DNA of 64,000 nt. Source: Echinometra lucunter. Its lineage: Eukaryota; Echinodermata; Echinoidea; Camarodonta; Echinometridae. The DNA is taken from assembly GCA_029962745.1 (NCBI GenBank), contig CM057158.1:1950558-2014557 (forward strand), given 5' to 3'. Position 1 is the first letter of the stretch, and the number at the start of each line of letters is the position of its first letter. A model generated the notes under the pieces. It was not told the DNA's origin, ran no database searches, and worked only from the letters and a program-made list of their open reading frames with translations. Of the stretch, positions 38,051-50,100 are shown one piece after another. Position numbers and translations under genes: made by a program.

Positions 38051-38565
38051 GAAGTTTTTTTCATTAGGTATCATTGCTGCCAAAGTTTTTTTCTGTGAAG
38101 CAACCTCTTGTACTATGTTTGAGATGTTTAGAATTAAACTGTGGAGAACAACTAAATACACATGCATATATGTGCGTGTGTATGTGGTTCAGTTGGGAAA
38201 CTGAACGAAATGTAATGGTACGAAAAGACGTAAAATGCTTATTGTTGTTTGTATCGTTTGCGTTCCAGACACATATTTTTGTTCCACTCCGTTTTACTAA
38301 GATTTCCTAATTTAAAGGTTGAGATACAGGTCTACCTGTGTGTCAACAAGAGACTAATTTTTGACAATCTCATACCTGAAATTCAAAAAATCTTTACATT
38401 CCTTTAGTTTGAGTAATTGGGTTAAAGGCATAGTAGCACTTCTGATGTAGCATGCATTTGAAAGTTGTCATCAGAACCATATCTTGACTGCACTGAAGAG
38501 TTCAAATGTAAATTTTCATGTTTCCGTACCGGTAATATGGAAGCTTTATAGAAGATAGAAATAAA
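37814..38565 (+). other. SLC7A6OS: SLC7A6OS 3' UTR (probable), with a duplicated segment and a poly(A) signal
   Basis: The sequence after the stop codon holds no continuing frame. Bases about 37908-38050 repeat, with divergence, the segment about 37742-37885 that spans the stop codon. The first plausible AATAAA is at 38560-38565; another lies at 38874-38879, and an ATTAAA lies near 38132. Transcript end not proven. Confidence 0.5.
38560..38565 (+). terminator. Candidate poly(A) signal AATAAA for SLC7A6OS
   Basis: This is the first canonical AATAAA downstream of the stop codon, about 750 bases after it. The assignment rests on position alone; the second candidate at 38874-38879 is equally canonical. 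Confidence 0.4.
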
Positions 38566-39985
38566 TTTTCTAGTGACTATCCACTCTCATGCTCTTAATA
38601 ACTGTGCTTAGTTGATTCTTTCATGGAAGTAATATCTCTCTCACATACTTGATTAACGAATATATCATTTTTAGTTATAACTGATATTCATTTTCATCTG
38701 TTTTCATGATAGTACGAAAATTGATAAATAGAGAGTTGTTGAAAATGTCGTTTCAAAGCCGTACGAGTAAAAACAAGTGGGAGAGACGGGGGAGAGAGTG
38801 TGTGTGTGTGTGTGAGAGAGTTAGAGAGAGAGTAAGTGAGAGAGAGAGAGAGAGATAGATGTTACTTTTCTCAAATAAAATGTCTTTGTGTTTTTTGATA
38901 ATGGCTGTGCTGCAATCGAAATCTTGTCTGCTCTTTTTCATAAGAAATCAAGGAGTTTGTAGATGTGTATCACAGAGTTTGTTTTGAAAGGTGCAATTTT
39001 TGAAGGGAAAAAAGTGTTATTTTTGTATTGTTGTATATCACATTTTTGTAAATTTACCTTGTCTTGATCAATACCTTTTGCCAAGTCTTTTTTCCTCCTT
39101 TTAAAGTAAATTGCTTAAAATTCTCTAACATCGGTGTAATTACAGGGTTCTTAGGGCAGCCATATTTCACACTTTTCAATTCAGAATATCATTATTCAAA
39201 ACAATTCTATGTGTGTATATGTGCATAAGTGCATTGCTATATCTTTTCAAATAACAGAACATGTTTTCTATGCTTGCTTTATTTTTCAAATCGTCTAAAT
39301 AACTTAAGTATCATGGTGTGGAATGTGATTACCAAGATGGACGGAATAATGTATAAACCTAAATAGGGGATCATTCATGATTAGTAATCATTTAGAATTA
39401 GAGTGTTTTGTATTTTTGTGTCGGGGATATTCTGTCTTATCCCTTTTCGTGTTTCTTTCTTTGTTGTTTTTCTAGACGGTTGTTTTTGATTTTTGTTATT
39501 CTCAAGTTTATCCCCGGTGGATAGTCGTTAGATTTCAGCTAAAGCTCTTATACAGGATATCAGTACTGCTCAGAATTGAGATATGAGATATTTACTCCTC
39601 AGAATATTAGTTGTAGATGCATTATTTTGTGATTTGCATCACCAGTGACTGAGAGTGGAAAAGCAAACTTTACTTCTTCTCTTGGTATATCATAATGGGA
39701 TGTGCAGGTACACCACTGCACCAGGGTTTCCTCTTCTTTTCTTCTCTCCTCTACCTGGGGCTCCATTTAATGTCCTATCCGAGGGACTAAGTGTTTTCCT
39801 CTGCAACCCTCTGTCTATTAAACCCAATGTAGGGACACACAAACACACAACAAAGGATGCTTTTCCAACTGAGCCAACTCACCTCCTAAACCTTAACAGT
39901 TTGAATAGTTCCATGAAGTAGGATAAGTTTCTCTGACTACAGTTATCAAATTATACTTCTGGCCAGAGAATTAATTCGAAGTTAT

Positions 39986-40025
<40 letters not shown>

Positions 40026-42980
40026 ACATCATCATCATTTACTTGTTACATATAGTTCCTCTATTGTAGGAGGGGAACTTGATTCTTTTCTGTGCCATTC
40101 TCCATGTATGTCCTATTATGTAGCCAACTACTATATTGGCAGTGTCATGTGTCAGGATGATTGCAAGATGATCGTAATGAGCTTTAAAGCCTTTTTCTAT
40201 CGGATTTCTGTGATCGAGTTGACGTGTTACATGTATGTTGTTTGTCTTGTTTCTAGATTACCCTAAATCCTAAAGTCTGATTAATTTCAAGACTTGTTTT
40301 GGTTTCAAACTACAACACTATTGTGAATTTTCATGTTCGGTGTTTTGTACCTCTGGGTCTAGCCCTGTAGATATATCATGTACTTCAAAAGTACTTTATA
40401 CTTGAATGAAGTCTGCCTACATTTAGTAAAGCTGTATATACACATAGGCTTAGAAAATTAGTTTTGTACCTGACTTATAGAGTAAAGTTGTAACTTTGTA
40501 TAGTACACCTAGGTACCCAGTAGTATTACACTGGTGACTGCACTGGACTCCAAGTTTGGAATCCATGCCCAGTGCACATGTTCGTCAACCATTGGTATCT
40601 TTCCATGTGTTTCCATCAAACCATATGCATACTAGATACATGATTGAATTTATTCCTCAAACTGCTTGTTGGTTGCTTCAGCTCAGAGCCAGAGCAGTGA
40701 TTTCCAAAGGACTTAAGTATGTAGTAAAAGTTTTCATCACTGTCTGATGAGCACTATAGCATTTGTTCATGTTTTACTATTTCAAAATTTGGAGCCAGAG
40801 TCTCTGAGATGAATGTATAAGTCCCTTGAATAGGACTCTAATTCGTTTTCTCTGTTGTGCATGAGAGTTAATGATGAGGAATTCAATTCTGATACCGACA
40901 TAGCAGAAATGACACAAGGTCCAGTGCCCAATTCAGATTCATATGGAATAGTTCATAATGACTACTTGCTCATTTTCAGCTTTATAGATTATTCCAATCT
41001 TTTGTTTCTTTATTTAATTGGTTTTGTCATTTTGCCCAGCATGTATAGCATTTTATCTGGAAAATATACATTGTGTGAGATTTAATCCTTTACAGTTTCA
41101 TATTAGGTAGCTTTGTATCAAAAGGTGCATCCATCGATGGTTTTATATCAGCTTCTCCGCACCTTGGTATTCACATCTGCTTTCCCAACCCGTTTTTTTT
41201 GTCTTGGGACGGGAGGATTAGTGGAACAAAAGATGCTGGGCAGGAATTCGGCTCTAGGCTGCGGTCAAATTCAGCTCTCACTTATGATAACAAGCCTTAA
41301 CATATTATCACAAAACGCTGATTCTCATGAATTTAAATTTTGTTTGTAGGATGATATAGTTTTGCCAGCAATCCATCTAATTAGATGGTTTTGAAAAGCT
41401 CTTTTGCATGTATTTAGTTAGCAGATATGTAATCAAAACCTTCAGGAGCAAAATTGATGAATATTGCAGAAAAATGTACCATTACTCAAAAAATACTTGA
41501 TAATCCACCATTGTTTCCCATCTTTTTCTATACTCTTACAAGACTAAATACAGTATATGCTTTTTTGTACATATATTGATATTATTTCTTCTCTTAAACT
41601 ATTCATCTTTTCAATGTGAAACATAATGTGATTTTGTGTTGTGCCAAGTTATGAATCATGTCATGTCGATATTTGAAGCAGTACTATGTTTGCTTGATTT
41701 TGAAACAGTCCTCTTTTATGTTAACACAATGTGAAAAGAGGAGAAGAGTCTTACATGTGAAATATTAATGAAAATCCAAGGCCTACTTTGTTAACAGTCA
41801 TGTATGTCTGTTTACAGCTGTCATTAAAGGATATACATGTACTCTTGAAATTCCACTGTTCCAGTCACTGACCTAATTCGTATACAATGCACAAGACATG
41901 TAGACAGTAAAGAAGTAGATTAATTTTCAAATTTTGAAGCTAGGTGGAAATTTGAGAAGTTGGTATCAGATTATGCTATAGTAATAATGCATTTCTAAAG
42001 CAAAGTTTTAGTATTTTGAAAAATAATGAAGCCTTGTCTGTATACTTATTTTCTGAACTTGGTATGAAATTGATTAAAATACATGTAGCAAGGAAATTAA
42101 GATGAATTGGAAGGAAACACTTTTTTGTATTGAAACACAGTACATACTTGTAGCTCTGAAATAGAAGGTAAATAACTAAGCATAGTGAGAGTATTTGTGA
42201 AAGAGTGAGCACTGAATAACAACAATGGTATCATAAATTTTAAGGAGATGATCTTGTGATACATGTTTTTGTGTAACATGCCATATTTGATTGTACTATA
42301 TCAAGCACATCATAACTGTCATTCCATTATGCATGTTCTGTACTTCTGATTGGGAAATTTGCAGCAGGTGTTGTTTTCAAATTGTTTTCAAACTGAATGT
42401 CATTCTTATACAAATGTGAGTGTGTGTGAATGATAGAATGTGAGGGGCTGGGGGATTTGATTTTGCCTCTTTTTTTTAAATTGTTTTTGTTGTTTTAACA
42501 AGTATTTTATCAAAGAATAATGTGTAGGTATAAAAGTCAAGATTTAAGACACAATAACACATTTATGTCTTTCTGATATTTCAAAATATGAATGGTCTAT
42601 CAGTAATCCGACCCACGCAAGTATGACCTTCACCCTGAAACCCCCCCCCCCCCAAAAGAAAAAAATTAAATGATTAAATGAATACTCCATTTCAGCCATT
42701 TCAATAAATAAGGTTTCTTGAAATGTAAAAGACACCATTTCCTAGCTTTGCATTAAAGTAATACCTAGCTAAACCTGACAATAGCATAGCTTTCTCCATC
42801 GCAGTTTTTTTTTTTTTTTTTTAATTTCAAATTGTTAAAATTGCTCCTTCAAGAGAAGGTAGATCCGTTTAATAGTCCATTTCCATTTTATTATATACAT
42901 ATTTTAGAGATGTCCTATTTTCTTGCACATATCTGGTAATTTGATTTTTCTGTTTTATGCGATTAGTGTCCATATCTATG
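38566..42980. other. Non-coding stretch between SLC7A6OS and the LINE-like tail
   Basis: It contains (GT)n/(GA)n at about 38797-38856, an (ATC)n microsatellite at 39987-40037 and a C-run at 42640-42652. Short frames (for example 40855-41085) show no family features. Confidence 0.5.
39987..40037. repeat. ATC microsatellite
   Basis: (ATC)n with one AAC interruption. Confidence 0.95.
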
Positions 42981-43150
42981 ATTCATTAAATTCATTTCAT
43001 TCATTCTTTATTGTACCATATCACTTTACAATTTACTACTTTCCATTACTCCATTCAATTGTATATATTTTTTAAATCAACACACCTTGTAGTTTTATGC
43101 TTGCCATTGTGTTGAGCAGCTATATATTTTTACAATTTTTTGCTTGTGAA
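42981..43150 (-). mobile_element. Possible 3' end of a non-LTR retrotransposon
   Basis: On the minus strand, ACAATAAAGAATGAATGAAA is followed by TGAATTTAATGAAT: an AATAAA followed by a short tandem tail, as at the 3' ends of CR1/L2-type elements. No coding part is preserved, so the call is tentative. Confidence 0.4.
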
Positions 43151-43763
43151 TATTATGCATTTATTTCCTTTTATGATCATAGTCTTGTTTGAAATGCGCT
43201 GAATTATTGTGCTTCCGTAGTCATTTGCTAGGCAAGATTACTTTGCAAATCCAATCTGCGCAAGAAACCCAAGTTTTACAAATTTCAAAGTAAGAATATC
43301 TATATGACATTATATGACATGTAAGTATGCATGTAACCTCAGATTTCAACAAATATTTTGTGTTAGATTTGATTGATGATCACAGCCTTGGTCTAAAAAG
43401 AAAAACAATTTTAAGATTCTTTAGTGTTTTGTCAGTGCAATGATGCTATTAGGAAAATTGGATTTAATTACTTTTGTGTTTGTTTTGTTTGGGTTTTTAC
43501 TTTCTCATGGAAACATTTAATACCTTGTAATTTGATGTGGGAATCAGGACAAGCTTGTATAAGAGATGTAATTATGACTTTGAATAAACACAGTCTATCT
43601 TCATGAGAGATATGTCTACCTATTATGAAAAATGATCTTAGTAAAGTTGTAAAAGATTGTCGTATTGCAACAAAATTATTTTTCAAAAATATGTTTAGCA
43701 TTTAGAGGAGGTGTTATATTCAGGTAAACATCGGCCAATTTCTCTCTTTCCTTCTCTCTTTCC

Positions 43764-43797
<34 letters not shown>

Positions 43798-44501
43798 TTA
43801 TTTTCCTTTCTCTTTGTATTTTTAATCCCTTGTCTTCACTTTCTTTTTCATTTGTTCTTTTACTTTCCATTTATCCTCTTCCTCCTGCTTAAATTTGGTT
43901 TAAAAATCATAAATGAGGATAAATAGTATCAGGGACAATTCTGAAGTAACTAAATTTTGTCCCAAACATTTTACTTTCTCTTGACACTTTAGCCAAATGG
44001 ATTTTTAGAAGTAGCACAATCAATTTCAGTCTATCTAACACTTTGCAGTATAAATGTATTACATTTTTTTGACACTTATTTCAAATTGATCTTAGAGGTA
44101 ATGTCATTCATCAATGTAATTCATCCACTTTCAGTTTCATAAGAAAATATATATATATCTGCAGTTTTTGGTAGTGTTTGTGTAATTTGGTTTCCTATGA
44201 TTTACTGTTGATTGATTTAATGCAACCACTTTCTCACGTAATTATTTTTCTCTGATCTAAACATAATTTCATTTCGTAGGTGCTGATGATCTTAGAAAGT
44301 TTACATTTGTTTGTCTTTTATTTACTATGTGTGATGGGGATCAGTCAACAATTTGCTTATGATAATGAAGTGTATTCACTTTGCATTTATTATGTAAGTG
44401 CAAGTAACTATTAAGACAATATTTCTGCAAAAAATAAATGTGAAACTACATATTGTAATTATTCACTCTTGGGTTGTTGGGGTTTTTTTTCCTTTGTGTG
44501 T
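43151..44501. other. Non-coding stretch
   Basis: AT-rich; the only marked feature is the CT block at 43737-43800. Confidence 0.5.
43737..43800. repeat. TTCTCT/CT microsatellite
   Basis: Repeated CTTTCCTTCTCT followed by (CT)n to about 43796. Confidence 0.9.
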
Positions 44502-44703
44502 GTTTGTACAGACCTCCCAACCATTCTGAATTTGGAGGAAAGAATCTGAATTTTGACCATTCCAAGCTCTTGTTTCGATATGATTTTCCTATTTTTCTTG
44601 ATAAATTCACTACACACTCCTATGGGAAATGCTATGTCTTTCCTAATTTTGAGCAAAATTATCCCAATTTTTCAGGCAGAAAGGTTGGGAGGTCTGGTTT
44701 GTA
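44502..44703. mobile_element. 188-bp MITE (44509-44696) with 7-bp direct repeats
   Basis: The ends are CAGACCTCCCAACC and, complemented, CAGACCTCCCAACC: a perfect 14-bp inverted repeat. GTTTGTA flanks both sides (44502-44508, 44697-44703). A CA start with a 7-8 bp duplication suggests a hAT-like origin, but with 7 bp this is not certain. Confidence 0.8.
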
Positions 44704-45462
44704 CTGCCACTTACTTCTTATCTTACTAGTGAAGAAGAAATGTGATGGTTAAGATTGTTGTTGTTTTTACTCTTGGGAGGGCACATTTTATTGTAATAGT
44801 GTGGAATAGCTTGATATCTCACAAACAAAACTTCAAATTTAATTTCCAAATTAAGCAAGTCGAGGTGAATAACTTTAAAAATGATTATTTTATTTATTTT
44901 TCATTTTATATTGCATAGAATCACAAACCATTTAAGAAAAAGCTAGTATGATGAAACAAAGTCATTTCGTGATAAAATGCTTTATATGGCAAACAAACAG
45001 ATGATACTATGATCTTTAAGTGATTCCATTTTTATTCTGTTTTATTTCATAAATATTAGATTTTTAGTTTTGTGATTATTAATGAAATTTTCATACAAAC
45101 TCATCTATGTTTATTGCATAATTCTTTCTTTAGCCAGTCACTAAAAGCATCTTTGAAAAACAAAGAAAAACAGAAAACTGAAATGTAGACAAAAGTTTAC
45201 ATTAGAGTACGTCAAAATACATGACAAAACTGCATAATTGTTACCGGTACTGAATTTATTAGGATAGAATATATTTCAGGAGAATATGGCTGAATGTAAA
45301 ACTTCCAGTTTCCAACTCACAAGATAAAATTACCTTTAAGGAGGTTTAGGTCGACAGAAACTGTTTGCCATGCAAAAGGGTGTTTGCAAGGATTCCTTGT
45401 AAGTCAGTGTATGCCAATTCGGCTGTTCTGACATGCATACGTGTTTGAGCTCTCTTAATTAA
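44704..45462. other. Non-coding stretch
   Basis: AT-rich, no exon or repeat recognised. Confidence 0.45.
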
Positions 45463-45804
45463 TCAGTGGTCAAATAAGGTGTTCAGATATTTTTCAGTCA
45501 ATGCTATAGAATCTATATACTTCAATCCAGTTCTCACATCTTCAAAGCCCTGAACTAAAGGAGCTACATCATTATCAAGAATGGTTGTCATATCCAATTG
45601 ACAGCCATATTTTAATTCAACACCATAAAGCAACTTAATGTTGATAAACATAAAACTGCTGCCTTTAACAGCATTATGAAATATCGGTATACAATAACAG
45701 CCATTTCCAACATAATTATGATTGCTTGCTTTAATATTTGAAATAGCTTTAATAATCTTTATTCTTGCACTTGAAATGTAATGAAGCAAATGCTCGCTAG
45801 AGCC
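45463..45804 (-). CDS. Unrecognised open frame, possible exon or degraded element
   Basis: An open minus-strand frame of about 113 residues runs from a stop near 45807 to TGA at 45463. A possible acceptor ATATGTAG precedes YVGSSEHLLHYISSARIKI or its shortened start. The composition is protein-like (for example GVELKYGCQLDMTTIL, PLVQGFEDVRTGLKY) and not repeat-driven, but I recognise no family and no motif. It could be a terminal exon, or a fragment of a transposon protein. Confidence 0.3.
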   Translation of the reverse strand, partial: GSSEHLLHYISSARIKIIKAISNIKASNHNYVGNGCYCIPIFHNAVKGSSFMFINIKLLYGVELKYGCQLDMTTILDNDVAPLVQGFEDVRTGLKYIDSIALTEKYLNTLFDH

Positions 45805-46217
45805 TACATATCAAGCAATTCTCAGGAGTAAGAGGACAAAATAAGTGCTCTCAATGGAATTTAGAAATTCTGTGAATGATCTGTTGATCTTAATTGTTTA
45901 ATTTCTGTGGTGGTTTTTATCATTATTAAACATGAGACTAAAAATATCCACTTACAGTAATATGCACTCTCCTTATACGTCATGAAATATTGCTGGTATG
46001 CTTATATACAGCATGAGAGCAGAGCAATGAACAGTATTAATAACATTAGTGGTAAACTCTCTTGTGAAATGCACAATGACGGATTGATTTAAAGCATGAA
46101 AATAAAAAGGTTCTCATGTGTGCTAGAAATGTTTTTAGTGATTTGATAGCACATTTTTAATACATAGGATCACCTTTCGATAAAGTCACTATCTCCCTCT
46201 CAATCCCCCCCCCCCCT

Positions 46218-46258
<41 letters not shown>

Positions 46259-46708
46259 AGTACTCTCTCCCCTCTCCCTGTCTCTCTCTCTCTCTCTCGT
46301 TATGTCCCACCCTCCTCTCCCTCTCTCTCACACTTTTTCTCGATTTCTTTCTATGCATTTTCCATCCCTTTATAGTTTACTTTCTTTCGTTCTCTATAAC
46401 ATTTGATATTGCTGTGAGAGAAAGATACAACTAAACTGACAAACCTACTTGTACCCATTATGATCGCCTAACTGAATGTATAATTGAATTATGATACATG
46501 TATTATGCAACTTTAACTAGATAGAGGAGCCAAATACCAATAACTCTTAATTTCCCGGGAACTATAATTATCCATCATTACCGATAACGTTGAAAAGGCA
46601 AAACTTAATACTTTGGTCGTCCAAATGGACGTTAGCCCCCTTTCCCCACCCCATCAGGCTGGCCCGCCCCAACCCCCTCCTTCACGTTTACATCCTCCAA
46701 CTTATATT
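45805..46708. other. Probable SRCR 3' UTR and convergent intergenic region
   Basis: Downstream of the SRCR stop codon (to the left on the map) I find no clear minus-strand AATAAA; ATTAAA occurs at about 46156-46161. Otherwise it holds the CT block and no gene. Confidence 0.4.
46200..46335. repeat. C-run and CT microsatellites
   Basis: A C-run at about 46206-46216 is followed by (CT)n blocks at 46220-46258 and 46280-46298. Confidence 0.9.
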
Positions 46709-47100
46709 TTACCCTTTGACATCGGCTGAAGGCATATTAACTGCGGGCGGATAGGCGGCTTCTGCACCACCAGGTTGCGGCATCGGGTTGGCAGTGTATG
46801 CAGGTGGGGGAGCTGCACTCTGCACGCCGCTCACTGTCGGTGGGTAAGCTTGGAAAGCCATGGCGGATGGCGGGTAAGGGGCGGTCGCCTGTCCGGTTGG
46901 TGCTGGGTAACTTGTGGCAATCTGTACCGGATAGGTCGTCTGCACGGGGGCCGTTCCGACTGTGTTCGCAACGTCTGAGGATGCGTTGCGTTTTGACCGC
47001 GGCTTCGAGCAGAGTTTACCGATTACAGCAGCGAAAATTCCGAAGAGTAGAAGGGAACCGATCACGATAAGACTAATGGCCCATCCTGTCAAAGAATTGT
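46709..47100 (-). CDS. SRCR gene exon 5, transmembrane helix and Pro/Tyr-rich tail
   Basis: The acceptor is CTACTTGCAG before ACAATTC; the frame matches exon 4. It encodes a 22-residue hydrophobic helix ([16 protein letters not shown]...), a basic juxtamembrane stretch and a tail of about 100 residues rich in Pro, Ala, Tyr and Thr with repeated YPxP/YPP units and one PPAY. Stop codon at 46711-46709. The exon is clearly GC-richer than its surroundings. The join is supported by phase and topology, not by homology. Confidence 0.8.
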
Positions 47101-50100
47101 CTGCAAGTAGTGAAGAAAAAAATCGTTAACAGTCATTAGCTATGTATGATAGCCATGGGAAGTGCATGGGTTTGATTTTAAAGGAAGAATTAGGTTTGTT
47201 TATCTTTTTCTGTATATTATCAAATATTCAACTTCGGGGTCTTTTAAAATTCATAAAGAAAATAGACAAGAGGAAGGCATAAAACTGTAAGAACCCTGAA
47301 GCTTTGCACAGTTTTAAAGAAATAAAGGGCGGGGTCATTTCGTATACCACAAGGAGAAGAGTATCTCGGAGCCAAGCTACACGAAGTGAAATCGACCAAT
47401 ATTTATGTCCTTTTCGGGGAAGGACTTAAAAGGGTCACATTAGATTTGATAACTATTTCAAGAAAGCCTTTAGGTCTAGTATACATTTCATCGTCACTGA
47501 AAACTAAAAGGGCTACTCAGGCCTGTCGATAACGATACTATAATGTACCAAAAACGATAACGAAAAGAGGGTCCGCACCTTAAAACTTAAATCATTGGCG
47601 TAAATCGCCGGGGGTGGGGATATTTTTTGTTTTTCCGTATTCTTTATTCGATTCCATTCACAAATCAAATGATAAAATGTAACATACAAAATATTCCTCT
47701 TGAACATGTGTACATGAAAACATATTTCACTTGAAAATATAACCATAATAAGCCATATTCCACTTGAATATATATGAACATAGTAAACCATAATACTTTA
47801 TTCGAACATAATTATAATCATAAGCCATATTCAACTTGAATATCTTATAACACAATCTTATGATTTTAAAAAAAAAATTATTTTCATTAATTCTGTCTGA
47901 AGAATGAAATCTTTTCTAAAAAAATATTACCCCATTACACACACACACACTTTTTTTAAAGAGAGAGGGGGATAGCGTATACAAATATACAAATATACGC
48001 CCCCACACACACACGCACACGCACACTTTTCAAAGAAGAAATATTTAAATCAATAGGTTAATCAATAGGTTATTGACATTTTTGATAAATCTATCATGAA
48101 CGACGGTTATAGTAGTCAAATTCTGTTTAAAATTCTGTTCAAAACCAGGGGGGGGGGTTCACAAAAACTAAGATTGACTCAAATCGCTCTTAACTATGGC
48201 AGGCCACTCATGACATTGTCTGCTTTCACAATCGGTTTCTCAAGGATGTGCAAATCATTGTCACAAATTTTAAGAATTTACATTTTTTTTGTTTTCTTCA
48301 TGAATGAACTATAAAAAATGTCAATTCTGCAGATTTGTGACCATGATTTGCAAATCTTTTGAGAGACCCCTGGTAAAAGAAAACAGTGGCATGAATGGCC
48401 AGCCATAGTTAAGTGCGATTTTAGTCATTCTTAGTCTTTATGAACCCCCCCCCCCCCCCCCCCCCCCCAGGAATAGGGTCAAGATTAGAAGGTCCCGAGA
48501 GCACCGGCGTAAATCCACTTTGAGGAGTGGGGGATGATTGACTTTTTGCCGATTTTTTTTTTCTGCCGAACTCACAGTTAAGTATAAATACACGCCCTCA
48601 CCCACCCGCACAGACCCCTTACACACGTTTTTTTTTTTCTCCCTGCGAGCGAGCGAGCCAAAAAATAACCACTTTTCTGGTTTTTGATCACATTTTCAAA
48701 TAGAAATTCTAAAATATGACGAGCGAGCAAAACGAGCGAGCCAAGAAGTAACCACTTTGGGGTTTTTCAATTACATTTTCAAATAGAAATTTTAAAATAA
48801 GATGGTTGTTTATGACAGATTATTGAAAGTTTTACTAACTAATTAATTCGAATATCATTTCTTCCTTAAAAAGTGAGGGGGGATATTTGTACACGCCATC
48901 TCCCCTCTCGAAAAAGTGGGGGGATATATCCCCCTATCCCCCCGGGATTTACGCCAATGCCCGAGAGGTTGTGTGTTGGTATGTATGCTGATGATTGAGG
49001 ATGTGTGGGTATACATAATAATTATAATAACTGATTTCATCATTATTGTTTTATCTTACGTTACGTATGATTCGTATATACATGTATATATAGCCTATTC
49101 AGTTAATGAAAAATAAAGAAATAGGAAATTTGAAATGTTAAATTTTAATATGAAATGTTAATTGTTTAAATTGGAATGTAATTCTTTGTGATGAATTCAG
49201 AATAAAACATGGAAAAACAATAAATACTCGAGTAAGAGTTCCTGCTAGAAATTTCGGCAAAACATTTCGTTAATCCCCACTCCTGGAAACGCATTTACGC
49301 CGGTGACCTAAACAATAAATGGACGCAGCACCTCAGGGCTCTTCTGTTGAATGACTTCAATTGCCCCCAGATATTATCGATGTGTTCTGTTTTTAAACAA
49401 ATTAAAGCAGTAGCCGAGCGAGGTTTGAACTTTTTTCAAAGTATATAAACATGAGAGGACTGATTTGCATAAATTTTGAGATGTAGTTATCGTTGTGTTT
49501 GAAGGCTGACCAGCCATTTTAAAGCAATCTTTGTATACATACTGTCACTTGGGCGAGCACAGTTGATGCCCACGTCTTCGTTGTGATTGCAATTGTGGTT
49601 ACCCCACCCGAGAGCGTAGCATTGCAGCAGTGTGTCCTCGTAGCCGAAACATTGGACGTTATCGAGATGAATAGGGCCGGTACCGGGTCCGTACATGCTG
49701 AGGAGGAAAAAAAGATTGACAGGGAAAAAAGTTAGTTATGTCCGTTTCACGTGCACAAGGCCTGATGTCATTTTGTTGACGTACAACTGTGTCAACAATT
49801 GACGCAAAGTTAGTTATGTCCGTTTCACATTTTTGTTTGACGTATGACTGTGTCAACAATATGTCACTGCATCTGAAGCCTTTCGTGAGTTTGATCTGGT
49901 ACAAAAGGTGAATGCAAAACGAACATGGCAAACACTGTGTTGAATTCCTGGCTCGTAAACTAAACCCCAATCGCATAGGGCCGGTATTCTGAAAATTGTT
50001 TTATCTTTTATCTCATCTTCAAGTCACCCTCTAAATTGTCATAACAAATTTTGAAGGCGAACTTGTGATTGGTTTGAACTACTGTGCAAAAGTTTGCCAA

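Larger units (their letters stand above)
47101..49542 (-). other. Intron 4 of the SRCR gene
   Basis: It contains a palindromic element bounded by G and C runs (48148-48468), GCGAGCGAGC tandem repeats (48645-48800), (CA)n near 47938-48023 and several copies of a GGCGTAAATC-containing repeat (47598, 48504 direct; 48945 and 49291 inverted). Confidence 0.7.

Noticed and set aside
44474..44752. 92-codon plus frame
   Set aside because: It covers a 188-bp MITE and its flanks; both strands are open and neither resembles a protein family.
46775..47070. Plus-strand frames opposite SRCR exon 5
   Set aside because: Shadows of the GC-rich exon, which is supported on the minus strand by phase and topology.
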